Source: an uncultured Myxococcales bacterium (GTDB taxonomy: Bacteria > Myxococcota_A > UBA9042). Taken from it: a stretch of DNA of 64,000 nt. Position 1 is the first letter of the stretch. The number at the start of each line of letters is the position of its first letter. Location: contig CAISBR010000054.1 in NCBI GenBank assembly GCA_903883645.1, positions 1 to 64,000 on the forward strand. Reading direction: 5' to 3'. Positions 1 to 8,714 of the stretch are shown one piece after another. The notes under the pieces were generated by a model. It worked only from the letters and a program-made list of their open reading frames with translations, had not been told where the DNA came from and did not search any database. A program made the position numbers and the translations under genes.

Positions 1-60
1 CGCACCATGACACGCCGCACCATGACACGCCGCACCATGAAACGCCGCACCATGCCACGC
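1..60. repeat. 15-bp tandem repeat carrying in-frame ATG codons
   Basis: Four head-to-tail copies of a 15-bp unit (CGCACCATGACACGC and one- or two-base variants) fill the first 60 bases, and a decayed fifth copy follows at 61-75. The window opens exactly on a unit boundary, so the array probably continues upstream. Each unit contains an ATG in the frame of the following lipoprotein gene and encodes Met-X-Arg-Arg-Thr. Gain or loss of a unit keeps frame and changes only the length and charge of the signal-peptide n-region or the number of possible starts. Confidence 0.9.
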
Positions 61-1359
61 CCCACCGCGACGAGACGCAGCCCTATGCAATGGTGGGTGT
101 GTGCATTATTGGCGATTGCACTCCTGCTGAGCGGGTGTTTCGACGATACGATAGGCTTCTCAAGCGGTTCTGTGTCGGGCCCCTTCGGCATCGCCGCAGA
201 CCCTGTGCAAGGTCCTCGCTTCTTGGGCGTGGTCGGCGGCGACTATAAGTCGAGTGTAATCAGCCTGATCGACCTGGCCAGCCTAGCCGATGGCGATGTG
301 CAATCCCAACCGGCGCGGCATAGCGCGGTGCTGCACTCGGGCTCGCAGGTGGGGGCGACGAGCCTGGCACTCAGCGGCGACGTGGTGTGGGCGCGCACCC
401 AACTGGCGGACCATCACTTGCTCGCCGTCGACCGGAACAACGCGGCGATACTCGAGCTCGATCCGCGCACCGGCACCGTGGTTCGTCAAGTTTCTGTAAG
501 TACTGGATTTTACTCCAACCCTCAGGATGCGATCGCCACCAGCCCTACGCAGTGGGTCGTATCACGCATGAACCGCAATGCCGACACCGGGCCCAAGACG
601 GCGGCGTTTGCCCGCGGCGACGATGTCGTGGCGCTCGACCCAGCGACCGGGGCGTTTACCGCGCGCGCCGACCTTGAAGCCGCCCTGCCCGATGGAGCAA
701 CCGGCACGTTGGCCGCGCCCCAACGGCTAGCGGCGACCGACCGCATCTTTGTGCCGCTGGCCATGTTCGCGCCCAATTTCAAGGGGCAAGCCACGGCGCG
801 CCTGGCCGTTTTGCGTGTGAGCGATCTGCAGGTGAGCCACATCGCCGACTTGGCTCCGGCACGCAACTGTGTGAATATCGAGATACTTTCGCCGACGCAG
901 CTGCTTTTGGCCTGCCAAGGTTCGTTCCAGATGGCCGCCGAGCAAGCCAGCCAGTCGGCCCTACTGGTGGTCGATGTGAGCGGCGACACCCCGCACATTC
1001 TTAAATCGATTGGTATTCCGAGCGAGAGCGGTCCGTGGAGTCGCGATATTGCCGCGCTCGACGCGCAATGGGCGGTCGCGGTCACCCTGGGCAACCTGCA
1101 GCCTAAGCGTTCGGATCGCTTGTGGTTAGTCAACTTGATCACCGGCGAACGGCGCGCGATGCAAGACTCTGGCGCGCCGTTCGGCTACAGTGGGCTGTGG
1201 GCCGACCCGTTGCGCCGCAGTGTGTGGCTCGGCGAGGCCCAGCGAAAAGACGGGGATTTGTTGCGCTTTCTTGTTACGGTCGCAGGCCAGGTCGTGGTGG
1301 GCGTGCCCGTCGCCGCGAATCCCGGTGGGCTTGGGGCACTTGAGTTAGTGGGGCAGTAG
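52..1359 (+). CDS. Propeller-like lipoprotein at the head of the B12 uptake operon
   Basis: The product is a predicted lipoprotein of about 435 residues. A hydrophobic segment ends in a lipobox LLSGC at 130-141. The mature part has recurring beta-type blocks such as AILELDPRTGTVVRQ, DDVVALDPATGAFTA and LWLVNLITGERR, as in YVTN/PQQ-like beta-propellers; no catalytic motif is visible. The start is uncertain. ATGs at 7, 22, 37 and 52 lie in the 15-bp repeat and the frame may extend left of the window; the ATG at 85 would give a signal peptide without basic residues, so 52 is a compromise. The TAG stop shares one base with the GTG start of btuF, which implies translational coupling. A role as a surface partner of B12-type uptake is inferred from position only. 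Confidence 0.7.
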   Translation: MPRPTATRRSPMQWWVCALLAIALLLSGCFDDTIGFSSGSVSGPFGIAADPVQGPRFLGVVGGDYKSSVISLIDLASLADGDVQSQPARHSAVLHSGSQVGATSLALSGDVVWARTQLADHHLLAVDRNNAAILELDPRTGTVVRQVSVSTGFYSNPQDAIATSPTQWVVSRMNRNADTGPKTAAFARGDDVVALDPATGAFTARADLEAALPDGATGTLAAPQRLAATDRIFVPLAMFAPNFKGQATARLAVLRVSDLQVSHIADLAPARNCVNIEILSPTQLLLACQGSFQMAAEQASQSALLVVDVSGDTPHILKSIGIPSESGPWSRDIAALDAQWAVAVTLGNLQPKRSDRLWLVNLITGERRAMQDSGAPFGYSGLWADPLRRSVWLGEAQRKDGDLLRFLVTVAGQVVVGVPVAANPGGLGALELVGQ

Positions 1360-2291
1360 TGCGCATTATTTCAATGCTTTTAATGCTCACAACGGTGGTT
1401 GGCTGCCGCCAGCCCGATCACGCGCCCGGCGTAGTCGTCGACGACTTGGGTCGCGCGGTAGTGCTAGCGAAGACCCCACAACGCTTGGCGTCTTTATCGC
1501 CGGCCACCACTGAACTGCTCTATGCGGTGGGGTGTGGCGAGCGATTGGTGCTGCGCGACGGCTGGAGCGACTATCCGCCACAGGCCAAGAAAGTGTCTAA
1601 AATCGATGGCCTACAACCTAGTGCCGAAGCGATCTTGGCCTTTCGCCCCGACTTGGTGCTGGTCAACTTCCCCAGTCCGAGTCTGCAAGCCGCACTCGAC
1701 GGCGCCGGTGTGCCCTGGGCCGCGCTTTCGCCCGAGACGGTACCGGCGGTGGCGCGTTCCCTTCGGCTGGTCGGGCAGTTGTGTGGCGAGCCAAAGCGCG
1801 GCGCCGAGCAGGCCACTCGCTTCGAAAGTGGCATGGCCAAGCTGAGCGAAGCACTTCGCAACCAGCCAAAAGTCAAAGTATTTTACGAAATGGATGTGGG
1901 CGACGGTACCCGCCCGTTCACCATCGGCCGGCGCAGCTTTGCCAGCGGGCTGCTCGAAGCCGCCGGTGGGCGCAATGTGTTCGCCGACCGCAACGAGGCG
2001 TGGTTCCCAGTTGGACTCGAAGCCATCTTGGCCGCCGACCCCGATGTGGTGGTCTTGGGCGACGGCGATGTGCCCGAGCATCCGCAAACTCCTGCTCTTT
2101 TTGCCGCGCGCAACGGTTTTGCCCAGCTGCGGGCCGTGCAGCAGCAGCGGGTGGCGCCGATTTCAGCAAGCTTGGTAGCCAGGCCTGGTCCGCGACTTTT
2201 GCTGGCAGCCGTGGCACTTGCACGCATCTTGCACCCCAGCGTCGCCCTGCCCGCTGACTTGACGGTGACCCAAGTAGGCCCCGCACGATGA
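1359..2291 (+). CDS. btuF: Cobalamin-type ABC transporter substrate-binding lipoprotein (BtuF-like)
   Basis: This 310-residue protein resembles BtuF/FecB-type periplasmic binding proteins (Peripla_BP_2 fold), which deliver corrinoids, haem or siderophores to an inner-membrane FecCD permease. It starts with GTG, has a signal peptide and a lipobox ending at Cys16 (TVVGC), and carries family segments: RLASLSPATTELLYAVG near residue 43, SAEAILAFRPDLVLV near residue 89, and WFPVGLEAILAADPDVVVLG near residue 215. It overlaps the upstream gene by one base and the permease gene by four bases (ATGA). Corrinoid as substrate is the best guess from sequence style; haem or a siderophore cannot be excluded. 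No B12 riboswitch could be looked for because the operon's leader lies outside the window. Confidence 0.85.
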   Translation: MRIISMLLMLTTVVGCRQPDHAPGVVVDDLGRAVVLAKTPQRLASLSPATTELLYAVGCGERLVLRDGWSDYPPQAKKVSKIDGLQPSAEAILAFRPDLVLVNFPSPSLQAALDGAGVPWAALSPETVPAVARSLRLVGQLCGEPKRGAEQATRFESGMAKLSEALRNQPKVKVFYEMDVGDGTRPFTIGRRSFASGLLEAAGGRNVFADRNEAWFPVGLEAILAADPDVVVLGDGDVPEHPQTPALFAARNGFAQLRAVQQQRVAPISASLVARPGPRLLLAAVALARILHPSVALPADLTVTQVGPAR

Positions 2292-4111
2292 CTCGCCGCC
2301 GCAGCGCCCTAATCGTCTGGATTGCCGGCAGTTTTGCCAGTTTAGCAGCCTTTGGCGTGGCGCTCGCGGTAGGCCCGGCGCCGTGGTCGCTGGCCGAGCT
2401 ATGGCGTATGGCCCAGCAAGGTGATGCGGCGGCGAATGCGATTCTCGTCCATATTCGCGGGCCTCGTGCCCTTGGCGCCTGGCTGGTCGGCGCGTGCCTG
2501 TCGCTGGCGGGCGTGCTGCTGCAGACCGCAACCCACAACCCGGTGGCCGACCCGTACCTGATGGGCACCAGCGCGGGCGCGACCCTGGCCGCCGTGGCGT
2601 TGGTCCCGCTCTGCTTGGTCATAGGCGATTGGGCCGGTATTTCGCTAGGCGGCGCGCTGCCTTGGTTGCAGACCGGAGCGGCATTCGTGGGAGCGTTGGC
2701 GGCGGTGGCGGTCACCTTTGCCCTGGCCCGCGGTCGGCAGCGCTCCGCCGAAAGGGTGCTGGTGGGCGGCCTTGTGATTACCGCCTTTGGCGGCGCCGCA
2801 ACTTCGTTTGTACTTACGCAGCTTTCAGACGTGCGATTGCGCGCCGCAACCCAGTGGCTGATGGGCGGTGTGGCGCTGCCCGACCTGGCTTCGGCGCTGC
2901 CCGGTCTGCTGGCGGTAGCGCTCGCGCTGGGCTGGTCGCTGGCCAATCTTCCCCAGTTACAAGCACTTGGTCTTGGCGACGAAGCGGCACACGGCCTGGG
3001 CCTCGACGCCGCGCGCATTGGCCGGCGGGCGATGGCCCTGGCGGCGCTGCTGTCGGCCGTGGCGGTGGCACTCGCGGGCATTGTGGGCTTTGTGGGGCTG
3101 CTAGTGCCGCACGCGCTGCGTCTGGCTTTGGGCCGCGATCCTCGCCTAATTCTGCCAGGTTCAGTCCTATTGGGCGGCGCGGCGCTGGTGCTGCTCGACG
3201 CGGTGTGCCGGGTGGCCGTGGCGCCGGCCGAGCTGCCGCTGGGCATCCTGACCGCGCTAATGGGTGCGCCAGTGCTGGTGCTGCTGCTGCGCGACCGTCG
3301 CGGCGGTACTATGGGTGCAACAACAGCGATTCTGCCGATGCCAAGCGAAGGTCAGCCCTATATCGCAATGCAGAATCTTACAGTTACTACTGAAAATAAG
3401 CGGCTTTTAAGCGATATCAGTGCGCAATGGCACGGTCCTGCGGTGGTGGCACTGGTGGGGCCCAACGGCTCGGGCAAGACGTCGCTTCTGCGTACTCTCG
3501 CTGGCTTGTGGCCCCTTGAGCGCGGCAGCCTAACCGGCATGGGCGGTGCGGCAGCGCTGGCGACCGGCCGTTGCGCCTACCTGCCCCAAGACCTTACGCT
3601 TCCGGCCGATTGCACCGTGCTCGAGCTCGTAGCCACGGGTCGCCATCGGCAACTGGCGCGCGACTGGGGTTGGCGCCTGCAAGGTCGGATTCCTCCTAGC
3701 GAATTACCCCGCTTGATAGAGCTGCTGACCCGGGTGAGCCTGGCCGACCGCGCCGATTCGCCGGTTCAGCAGCTGTCGGGTGGCGAGCGCCAGCGGACGC
3801 TGCTGGCCATGGCGCTGGCCTGCGAAGCCAAGGTGCTGCTGCTCGATGAGCCGACAGCCTCGCTCGATTGGGCACAAGCTCGTTCAATTCTTCAGGATCT
3901 GCACCACGACGCCCACGCGGCCGGCTTGCTAGTGGTCGTTACGCTGCACGACCTGCCGTTGGCTGTAGAGTGGGCCGATGCGCTCGCAGTCCTCGACGGC
4001 GGCCGTTTGCTGGCGACGGGTACGCCCGACGACCCGACCGTACGCGCCGCGGTTCTGGCGGTATTGGGTGCGCAGCTGCCCGCCGCGCCCGTGCGCCACA
4101 CGCTCGCATAG
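2288..4111 (+). CDS. btuCD: Fused ABC transporter permease-ATPase (BtuC-BtuD type)
   Basis: One 607-residue reading frame encodes both the FecCD-type membrane permease (about residues 1-335, many hydrophobic helices, with the typical segments RGPRALGAWLVGACLSLAG and NPVADPYLMGTSAGA) and the ABC ATPase (about residues 358-600). The ATPase has Walker A GPNGSGKTS near residue 392, signature LSGGERQR near 496, Walker B VLLLDEPTAS near 516 and an H-loop (TLHD). BtuC and BtuD are normally separate polypeptides; here a linker of about 25 residues joins them with no stop codon. An internal ATG at 3310 could also start a free ATPase. The gene overlaps btuF by ATGA. The transporter would import a corrinoid-like ligand across the inner membrane. 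Confidence 0.88.
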   Translation: MTRRRSALIVWIAGSFASLAAFGVALAVGPAPWSLAELWRMAQQGDAAANAILVHIRGPRALGAWLVGACLSLAGVLLQTATHNPVADPYLMGTSAGATLAAVALVPLCLVIGDWAGISLGGALPWLQTGAAFVGALAAVAVTFALARGRQRSAERVLVGGLVITAFGGAATSFVLTQLSDVRLRAATQWLMGGVALPDLASALPGLLAVALALGWSLANLPQLQALGLGDEAAHGLGLDAARIGRRAMALAALLSAVAVALAGIVGFVGLLVPHALRLALGRDPRLILPGSVLLGGAALVLLDAVCRVAVAPAELPLGILTALMGAPVLVLLLRDRRGGTMGATTAILPMPSEGQPYIAMQNLTVTTENKRLLSDISAQWHGPAVVALVGPNGSGKTSLLRTLAGLWPLERGSLTGMGGAAALATGRCAYLPQDLTLPADCTVLELVATGRHRQLARDWGWRLQGRIPPSELPRLIELLTRVSLADRADSPVQQLSGGERQRTLLAMALACEAKVLLLDEPTASLDWAQARSILQDLHHDAHAAGLLVVVTLHDLPLAVEWADALAVLDGGRLLATGTPDDPTVRAAVLAVLGAQLPAAPVRHTLA

Positions 4112-4224
4112 CATCTGATTTTACGCACGAATTATCGTTGTTGCCGCGGGCCAGCGGGCCGAGTACCATGCAGGTCGGCTCGGCCAACTTCGCCACCCCA
4201 GCACTGATCGCCCCGGAGCACCTT

Positions 4225-5592
4225 ATGCCGCTGTTTAGTCAAGTTTCTTACAGGTTGCGCTACCTCAGCTGGCTCGCGCTGGCGCTGCCCGTCTGGCTAA
4301 CCGGCTGCCCGCAAACCGAAGTGCGTGGCGGATTCACCGATGTCGCCAGCAGCGACGTCAGCTTGCCCAGCGACGGCACGGCCACCGGCGATGCGTCGAG
4401 CGGCGGCGACAGCAGCACCACCGGCGATACCACCACAACTTTCGCCGACTTCAAACCCAATTGCAGCCAGACCCAGGCGTGCGCCACCGGCAAGACCTGC
4501 GTCGATGGCGTATGCGTGGTCGACCCCACCGCCGCACAAAAAGGCGAGGTCACCGACCCGTTCAACGACTTCTTACCCACGGCCGACCCCGTCCAGCTCG
4601 GCTGCGTCGGCGTGCCGCTCGAGACCCAGCTAAAAGACGTCAAGGGCCCCAGCACCGTCACCCTATGGGGCCGGGTCGACCGCTTTGGTGGCGGTCCGCT
4701 CACGGCCAACGTCGAAGTCTCCGTGTTTGAACTAAGCAAATTCCATCCCGAAGCCTGTGCCGGTATCGTCGACGACGACGCGCGCGCCGCTTGCTTTGTC
4801 AGCGACAAGGTCGGCACCCCGATCGGCAAGGCCACCTCGATCGACCCCGACACCGCCAAGGCCAGCGGCCTCGACGTCCAGGCGAAAGCCGCCGCCGGCC
4901 AAGACTGCGTACAGCACCTCGACTGCCCGTCGGGCTATGAATGCCGCAAAGACAATTCGGCAGCCGGCGCAAAAATCTGCTTGCGGACCCATGGCTTATA
5001 CGCTATCGAGGGCGTGCCCACCAACACCCGCCTCGTCGTTCGCGTCCACGGCCTCGCCGCCAAAGACAAGTGGCACGACAGCTATTATTGGGACATCGTG
5101 TTGTTCGCCGACCACATCGACAAGACCGGCGCAGGCACACAACCCAGCAAGTACGTTGGCAAAGACACGTATCGCTCGAACCCAACCATCGTCGGCGAGG
5201 GCCAGTGGCAGCTCGTCCCCACCACCATCGGCGTACAAGAAATCGAGCTGGGTCACGGCGTCATCGGCGGCCGCATCCGCGACTGCGGTATCCCCGACGG
5301 CCGCGGCGGCTGGGCCATCCACAACGCCAAGGTCGGCATGGGGGTATTACCAAAGGGTTTCGCCTACTTCAACGACAACGAAGACGACACTGTGCCCGTA
5401 AAGACCGCTACTGCCACCGACACCCTGGGCCGCTTTGCCGCGGTCGACATGCCCGCCGGCCACAACCGCATCGCCGCCGCCACCATGATCGGCGGCAAGC
5501 CAACCCCGCTCGGCAGTGTCGACGTGTTCGTAGTACCCGACGCGCTGATGATCGTCAGCTTGCCCGGCCGCATCCCGGTTCTTACCAAATGA
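4225..5592 (+). CDS. Secreted lipoprotein with Ser/Asp/Thr-rich linker and Cys pairs
   Basis: The 455-residue product has a signal peptide ending in the lipobox LTGC (Cys28), then a Ser/Thr/Asp/Gly-rich linker (about residues 35-75), then two short Cys-rich segments (CSQTQACATGKTCVDGVC near residue 81; a four-Cys segment near residue 229). The rest looks beta-rich, and repeats of the type VRVHGLAAKDKWHDSYYWDIVLF suggest Ig-like or carboxypeptidase-regulatory-like folds; I do not recognise the family. The ATG at 4225 is chosen because GGAG lies eight bases upstream and it opens directly into the signal peptide; the open frame runs much further upstream only because the region is GC-rich. Probably anchored in the outer membrane. 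Confidence 0.8.
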   Translation: MPLFSQVSYRLRYLSWLALALPVWLTGCPQTEVRGGFTDVASSDVSLPSDGTATGDASSGGDSSTTGDTTTTFADFKPNCSQTQACATGKTCVDGVCVVDPTAAQKGEVTDPFNDFLPTADPVQLGCVGVPLETQLKDVKGPSTVTLWGRVDRFGGGPLTANVEVSVFELSKFHPEACAGIVDDDARAACFVSDKVGTPIGKATSIDPDTAKASGLDVQAKAAAGQDCVQHLDCPSGYECRKDNSAAGAKICLRTHGLYAIEGVPTNTRLVVRVHGLAAKDKWHDSYYWDIVLFADHIDKTGAGTQPSKYVGKDTYRSNPTIVGEGQWQLVPTTIGVQEIELGHGVIGGRIRDCGIPDGRGGWAIHNAKVGMGVLPKGFAYFNDNEDDTVPVKTATATDTLGRFAAVDMPAGHNRIAAATMIGGKPTPLGSVDVFVVPDALMIVSLPGRIPVLTK

Positions 5593-5621
5593 GCGGCACG
5601 GCTGAACGGAGCGAGAACACC

Positions 5622-6131
5622 ATGAAACTGCGGATTTCTACGCTGATTTCCTTGGCGATACTGACCACGGCGTGCGGTCACGGGGCGGCGCCGGAACACC
5701 CCAAGCGCACGCCGGCAGTGGGTACGGCCCAGCTGCCCGAGTCGCCCAACCTCGATCCGGTCGAGGCGCCGCTGAACTACCCCGACGGCGCGCTTTCGGT
5801 GCGCGGCCTGCTCGCTGCCGACAAAGGCAGCCTGGCCAAAGAGGTTTCGGTGCGCGGCTACGTGGCGGCTATGACCCCTTGCGCTGCGACCGAGACGGCG
5901 TGCAAACCCGCGCCGCACCTGTACTTGAGCGACCAGGCCGACCGCCTGGGCAAGCGCCTGCTGGTTGGGGGCGAGCGACACCTTGAGACGCGCGGCCTGA
6001 CTGTAGGCCAACAGGTTACGCTCAAAGGCCATTTTGCGACTTCGAGCGATGATGGTATCTACTTTGCGCCTGGCGGTCTGCTGCTGCTCACGCCCGTTGA
6101 ACCTGCGCCCACTGCGCCCGATGCCCATTAA
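5622..6131 (+). CDS. Small lipoprotein with an OB-fold-like domain
   Basis: The 169-residue protein starts MKLRIS and has a lipobox TTAC ending at Cys18. The mature part contains a stretch (LSVRGLLAADK, EVSVRGYVAAM, GLTVGQQVTLKGHF) that alternates like the strands of an OB fold, as in small periplasmic stress proteins. One Cys pair (C near residue 88 and C near 95) could form a disulphide. GGAGCGAGAA precedes the ATG. The end overlaps the next gene by 11 bases, so the two are probably translated together. Function unknown; the OB-fold assignment is tentative. Confidence 0.75.
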   Translation: MKLRISTLISLAILTTACGHGAAPEHPKRTPAVGTAQLPESPNLDPVEAPLNYPDGALSVRGLLAADKGSLAKEVSVRGYVAAMTPCAATETACKPAPHLYLSDQADRLGKRLLVGGERHLETRGLTVGQQVTLKGHFATSSDDGIYFAPGGLLLLTPVEPAPTAPDAH

Positions 6132-8298
6132 CTCCAAGATAGTGCGCGGGATTGTTCTGGCCTTGGCGTGCGCCACTTGGCTGTGCTTGGCTATCGACAC
6201 GGCCACGGCGGCGCCGATCGTGGGGCCGGGGCGCGAAGCCGACATACTGCGCCTGATCGCGCCCTACCGCGATGGTGCCGAGGTGCTGCCCGGCGTGCGT
6301 TTGCAGCAAGTTGCGCTGGGGTCGAATTCGCTTGAGCTGCGGGTGCTGGGCCCGCAAGGCCAGACAGCGTCTCTGCTTTTTCAGACAAGCGACGGTCCGC
6401 GGGCCTTTGTCGAGCAGCCGCACCCCGCCGCATCGGCCGAGCTCGAGCCGGCCCTACAAGCACTTGCCAAGGCGCTAGCTGCGCATGATCATGGCGACTT
6501 TTTCGCGCAAGGAGCGCCGCTCGCCGGCCACGCCCAGCCCGTAGGCGACGCGCCGGCGACCACCGGGGCAGCGCACCCCACGCTCGATACACCTTTGGAT
6601 TGGGCCGCTTTGCTGGCGTGGCTTGCTCTGCTCGTGGCGATGGCGGCCAAGGCACTGCGCCCGCCCCGCACGTGGACCACGCTGGTCATGGGTCTGCTGG
6701 TGTGGATTGTCGCGGCGCAAGTCCGGCAAGCGCTGCCGCTGACACCGCTCCACGCCGATGACCACGCCTATCTCGAGTTGGGTATGGCGGCGGGCGCCGA
6801 TGGCATGGCGATAAAGCTGCAGCAACTTCTACGTTTTTACGGCCCCGCATGGTTTCAAGCGCAGCAGTGGACGGCGTGGATTTTTGGTGCCGACCACGAC
6901 GGCGTCGGCCATTGGGCAGCGGCGGTGGGCGGATTGGCCATCGCGTTGGCGGCCGTGGCCGCGCGCCGGGCTTCGGGTCGCTGGCTGCCGGCGTTGCTAG
7001 CGACCGCGGTGTGCATCTGGGCGCCGATCGCTGCGCGGGTTGGCCATAGCGAAAGTACCTTGGTCGTTGCGCAGTTCTTGATTGCGGCCGTGCTGTGGCT
7101 CGCGTCGCCACCCTACCCGCCGCGCAGTGGCCGGCTCGACCTGCTAGGTGTCGGCGCCGGTCTCGCGTTGTTGGCATGGGGGCACAGTCTGGGGCCAATC
7201 TACGCCGTAGGTACTGGTCTTTGTGCGTGGGCGCTGGCGCTGCGACCGCAGGCCGAGGCCTCAGCTGCTGCAGTCGACCCTTCGCACGCCTTGGCGGGGC
7301 CCACAAGCTCGCCAAACCACCTGTGGCTGTGGCTGCCCAGCCGCACTTCCCTGTGGGCGGGTGCGGTCGGCGGAGTGGCCACCCTTGCGGCTGTAGCGTG
7401 GCAGTTGGCGAGCCAGCGCGAGCTGCTGGGTGACCGCCTGAGCGCGACCGAGGCGCTGCTGCCTATTCCCGGGCGCTTTTGGGCATTTGAGCTGTGGTGG
7501 CACGGCGACTGGGCCCCTACGGCTTTCTCTACCCTGGTGGTGGCCTTTGGCTTTGCGGGTTTGTACGCCCAGCGCCGCGTGCATGGCCGGTCGATTGGCG
7601 CGCTGACGGTGGCGCTCTATGCCGCAGGCACGGCTGCGGTGGCGGTTGCCGGCCTGGTGGTGGTGGCGTGCCTCACCGACGCGGTCCGCTACCAGGCCCC
7701 GTTGGCGCCGATTCTGCTGGTAGTCGCCGGATTTGCGCCGCGCTTTGCCGACTTATTGCCAGAAGTTAGGCACTTGCCAGCCATTGGCGCGGTGACGCTG
7801 GCGCAGATGGCTGCGCTGGTGCAGCTGCTGCTTGGTTTGCCGGCGCGCCACAGCCTCGACGCTCAGGGCCAGTTTTACGCGGTACTGCGCCACGAATTGG
7901 CCAATGAAACGAAGGATATCACCCTTATCGTGCCCACGCGCCGGTCCGGTGAGCGCCGCCACGTGGTCATCGATCTGCCCAGGGGCCGCTGGACGCGCAC
8001 CGGGCCCGCCAGCCGTACCCTACAAGCCCAAGAATTTGCCTCGCGATGCCAACAGTTGGGACCCAAAGCCGCCGAAAACACCTGGATCGCCATCGCACCC
8101 GCCTGTGCTGCCGTCGATCTGCCCGGCCTAGCCACGCCTTGTGCCGAATTGCCGCCTTTGCTCGACACCGCGGGCCCACTTCGCGCCGGCTTCGTGCGCC
8201 CGTGGCCGGGTGAGCCAGCGCAAGGCCTCGCCGGAGAATTCCACCAATTCCCAAATGATTCAGTCGCATGGCGCATCGGTCGCGCCCGTTGCCCCTAG
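6121..8298 (+). CDS. Polytopic membrane protein, GT-C glycosyltransferase-like
   Basis: The 725-residue product has an N-terminal hydrophobic segment, an extracytoplasmic stretch of about 110 residues, and then nine or ten hydrophobic helices (about residues 160-560), followed by a soluble C-terminal part with several Cys residues. Between the second and third helix lies PLHADDHAYLELG (near residue 212). Paired acidic residues in the first large loop are typical of GT-C enzymes of the PMT/ArnT/GT39 type, which transfer sugars from lipid-linked donors outside the inner membrane. That comparison rests on topology and this motif only. The start overlaps the previous lipoprotein gene by 11 bases. 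Confidence 0.65.
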   Translation: MPINSKIVRGIVLALACATWLCLAIDTATAAPIVGPGREADILRLIAPYRDGAEVLPGVRLQQVALGSNSLELRVLGPQGQTASLLFQTSDGPRAFVEQPHPAASAELEPALQALAKALAAHDHGDFFAQGAPLAGHAQPVGDAPATTGAAHPTLDTPLDWAALLAWLALLVAMAAKALRPPRTWTTLVMGLLVWIVAAQVRQALPLTPLHADDHAYLELGMAAGADGMAIKLQQLLRFYGPAWFQAQQWTAWIFGADHDGVGHWAAAVGGLAIALAAVAARRASGRWLPALLATAVCIWAPIAARVGHSESTLVVAQFLIAAVLWLASPPYPPRSGRLDLLGVGAGLALLAWGHSLGPIYAVGTGLCAWALALRPQAEASAAAVDPSHALAGPTSSPNHLWLWLPSRTSLWAGAVGGVATLAAVAWQLASQRELLGDRLSATEALLPIPGRFWAFELWWHGDWAPTAFSTLVVAFGFAGLYAQRRVHGRSIGALTVALYAAGTAAVAVAGLVVVACLTDAVRYQAPLAPILLVVAGFAPRFADLLPEVRHLPAIGAVTLAQMAALVQLLLGLPARHSLDAQGQFYAVLRHELANETKDITLIVPTRRSGERRHVVIDLPRGRWTRTGPASRTLQAQEFASRCQQLGPKAAENTWIAIAPACAAVDLPGLATPCAELPPLLDTAGPLRAGFVRPWPGEPAQGLAGEFHQFPNDSVAWRIGRARCP

Positions 8299-8441
8299 GC
8301 TTAGGCCCCGCAGCGCCGCAGTTTTGTCGCCCCTCTTTTCTATCCACACCGATCTAGTGCACAATCCACCGCGGCGGCTAACCCGGCTTCACACCCGAAG
8401 TGGGAACGCGCCCCGAACCTTCACCTCGCGCGCAGGTCGTC

Positions 8442-8708
8442 ATGAGCAACAAACACAACATTGTCCGCGTCAGTAACTCATTCACTCGCCAAGAGATTCG
8501 CATCCTGTGCGACATCATCATCCAGGCGACGTCGCAAGAATTCCGCGGCCGCAATCCGCTGCTCAAATACGTCGAAAACCCCAATTTTCCGCAGCTCTAC
8601 CGCAAGCTGACCAGCATGCAAGAGAAGGCGGACGCGCTGCACCAGTCGGCCCGTTTGGGCGGCAGCGCGACCGAGGGTGGCGAAAAGCCCGAAAAAGAAG
8701 CCAAGTAG
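8442..8708 (+). CDS. Small soluble protein of unknown function
   Basis: The 88-residue product (MSNKHNIVRVSNSFTRQEIR...) has no signal peptide or membrane segment. It looks mainly helical: an amphipathic block FTRQEIRILCDIIIQATSQEF, then QLYRKLTSMQEKADAL, then a Glu/Lys-rich tail. The ATG at 8442 is preceded by AGGTCGTC; ATGs further upstream lack a usable ribosome-binding site. It converges with the yyaL-type gene, with six bases between the stop codons and the short palindrome GGGCTAGCCC in that junction. I do not recognise the family. Codon use and the clean start make a real gene likely. Confidence 0.65.
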   Translation: MSNKHNIVRVSNSFTRQEIRILCDIIIQATSQEFRGRNPLLKYVENPNFPQLYRKLTSMQEKADALHQSARLGGSATEGGEKPEKEAK

Positions 8709-8714
8709 CGCGGG

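Noticed and set aside
1918-3246. Long minus-strand open frame opposite btuF-btuCD
   Set aside because: It is an antisense shadow caused by GC-rich codon use; its protein is Arg/Ser/Ala-rich with no recognisable domain, and the plus strand encodes clear transporter domains.
3868-4224. Upstream extension of the lipoprotein frame into btuCD
   Set aside because: It would overlap the ATPase domain; the signal peptide and GGAG site fix the start at 4225.
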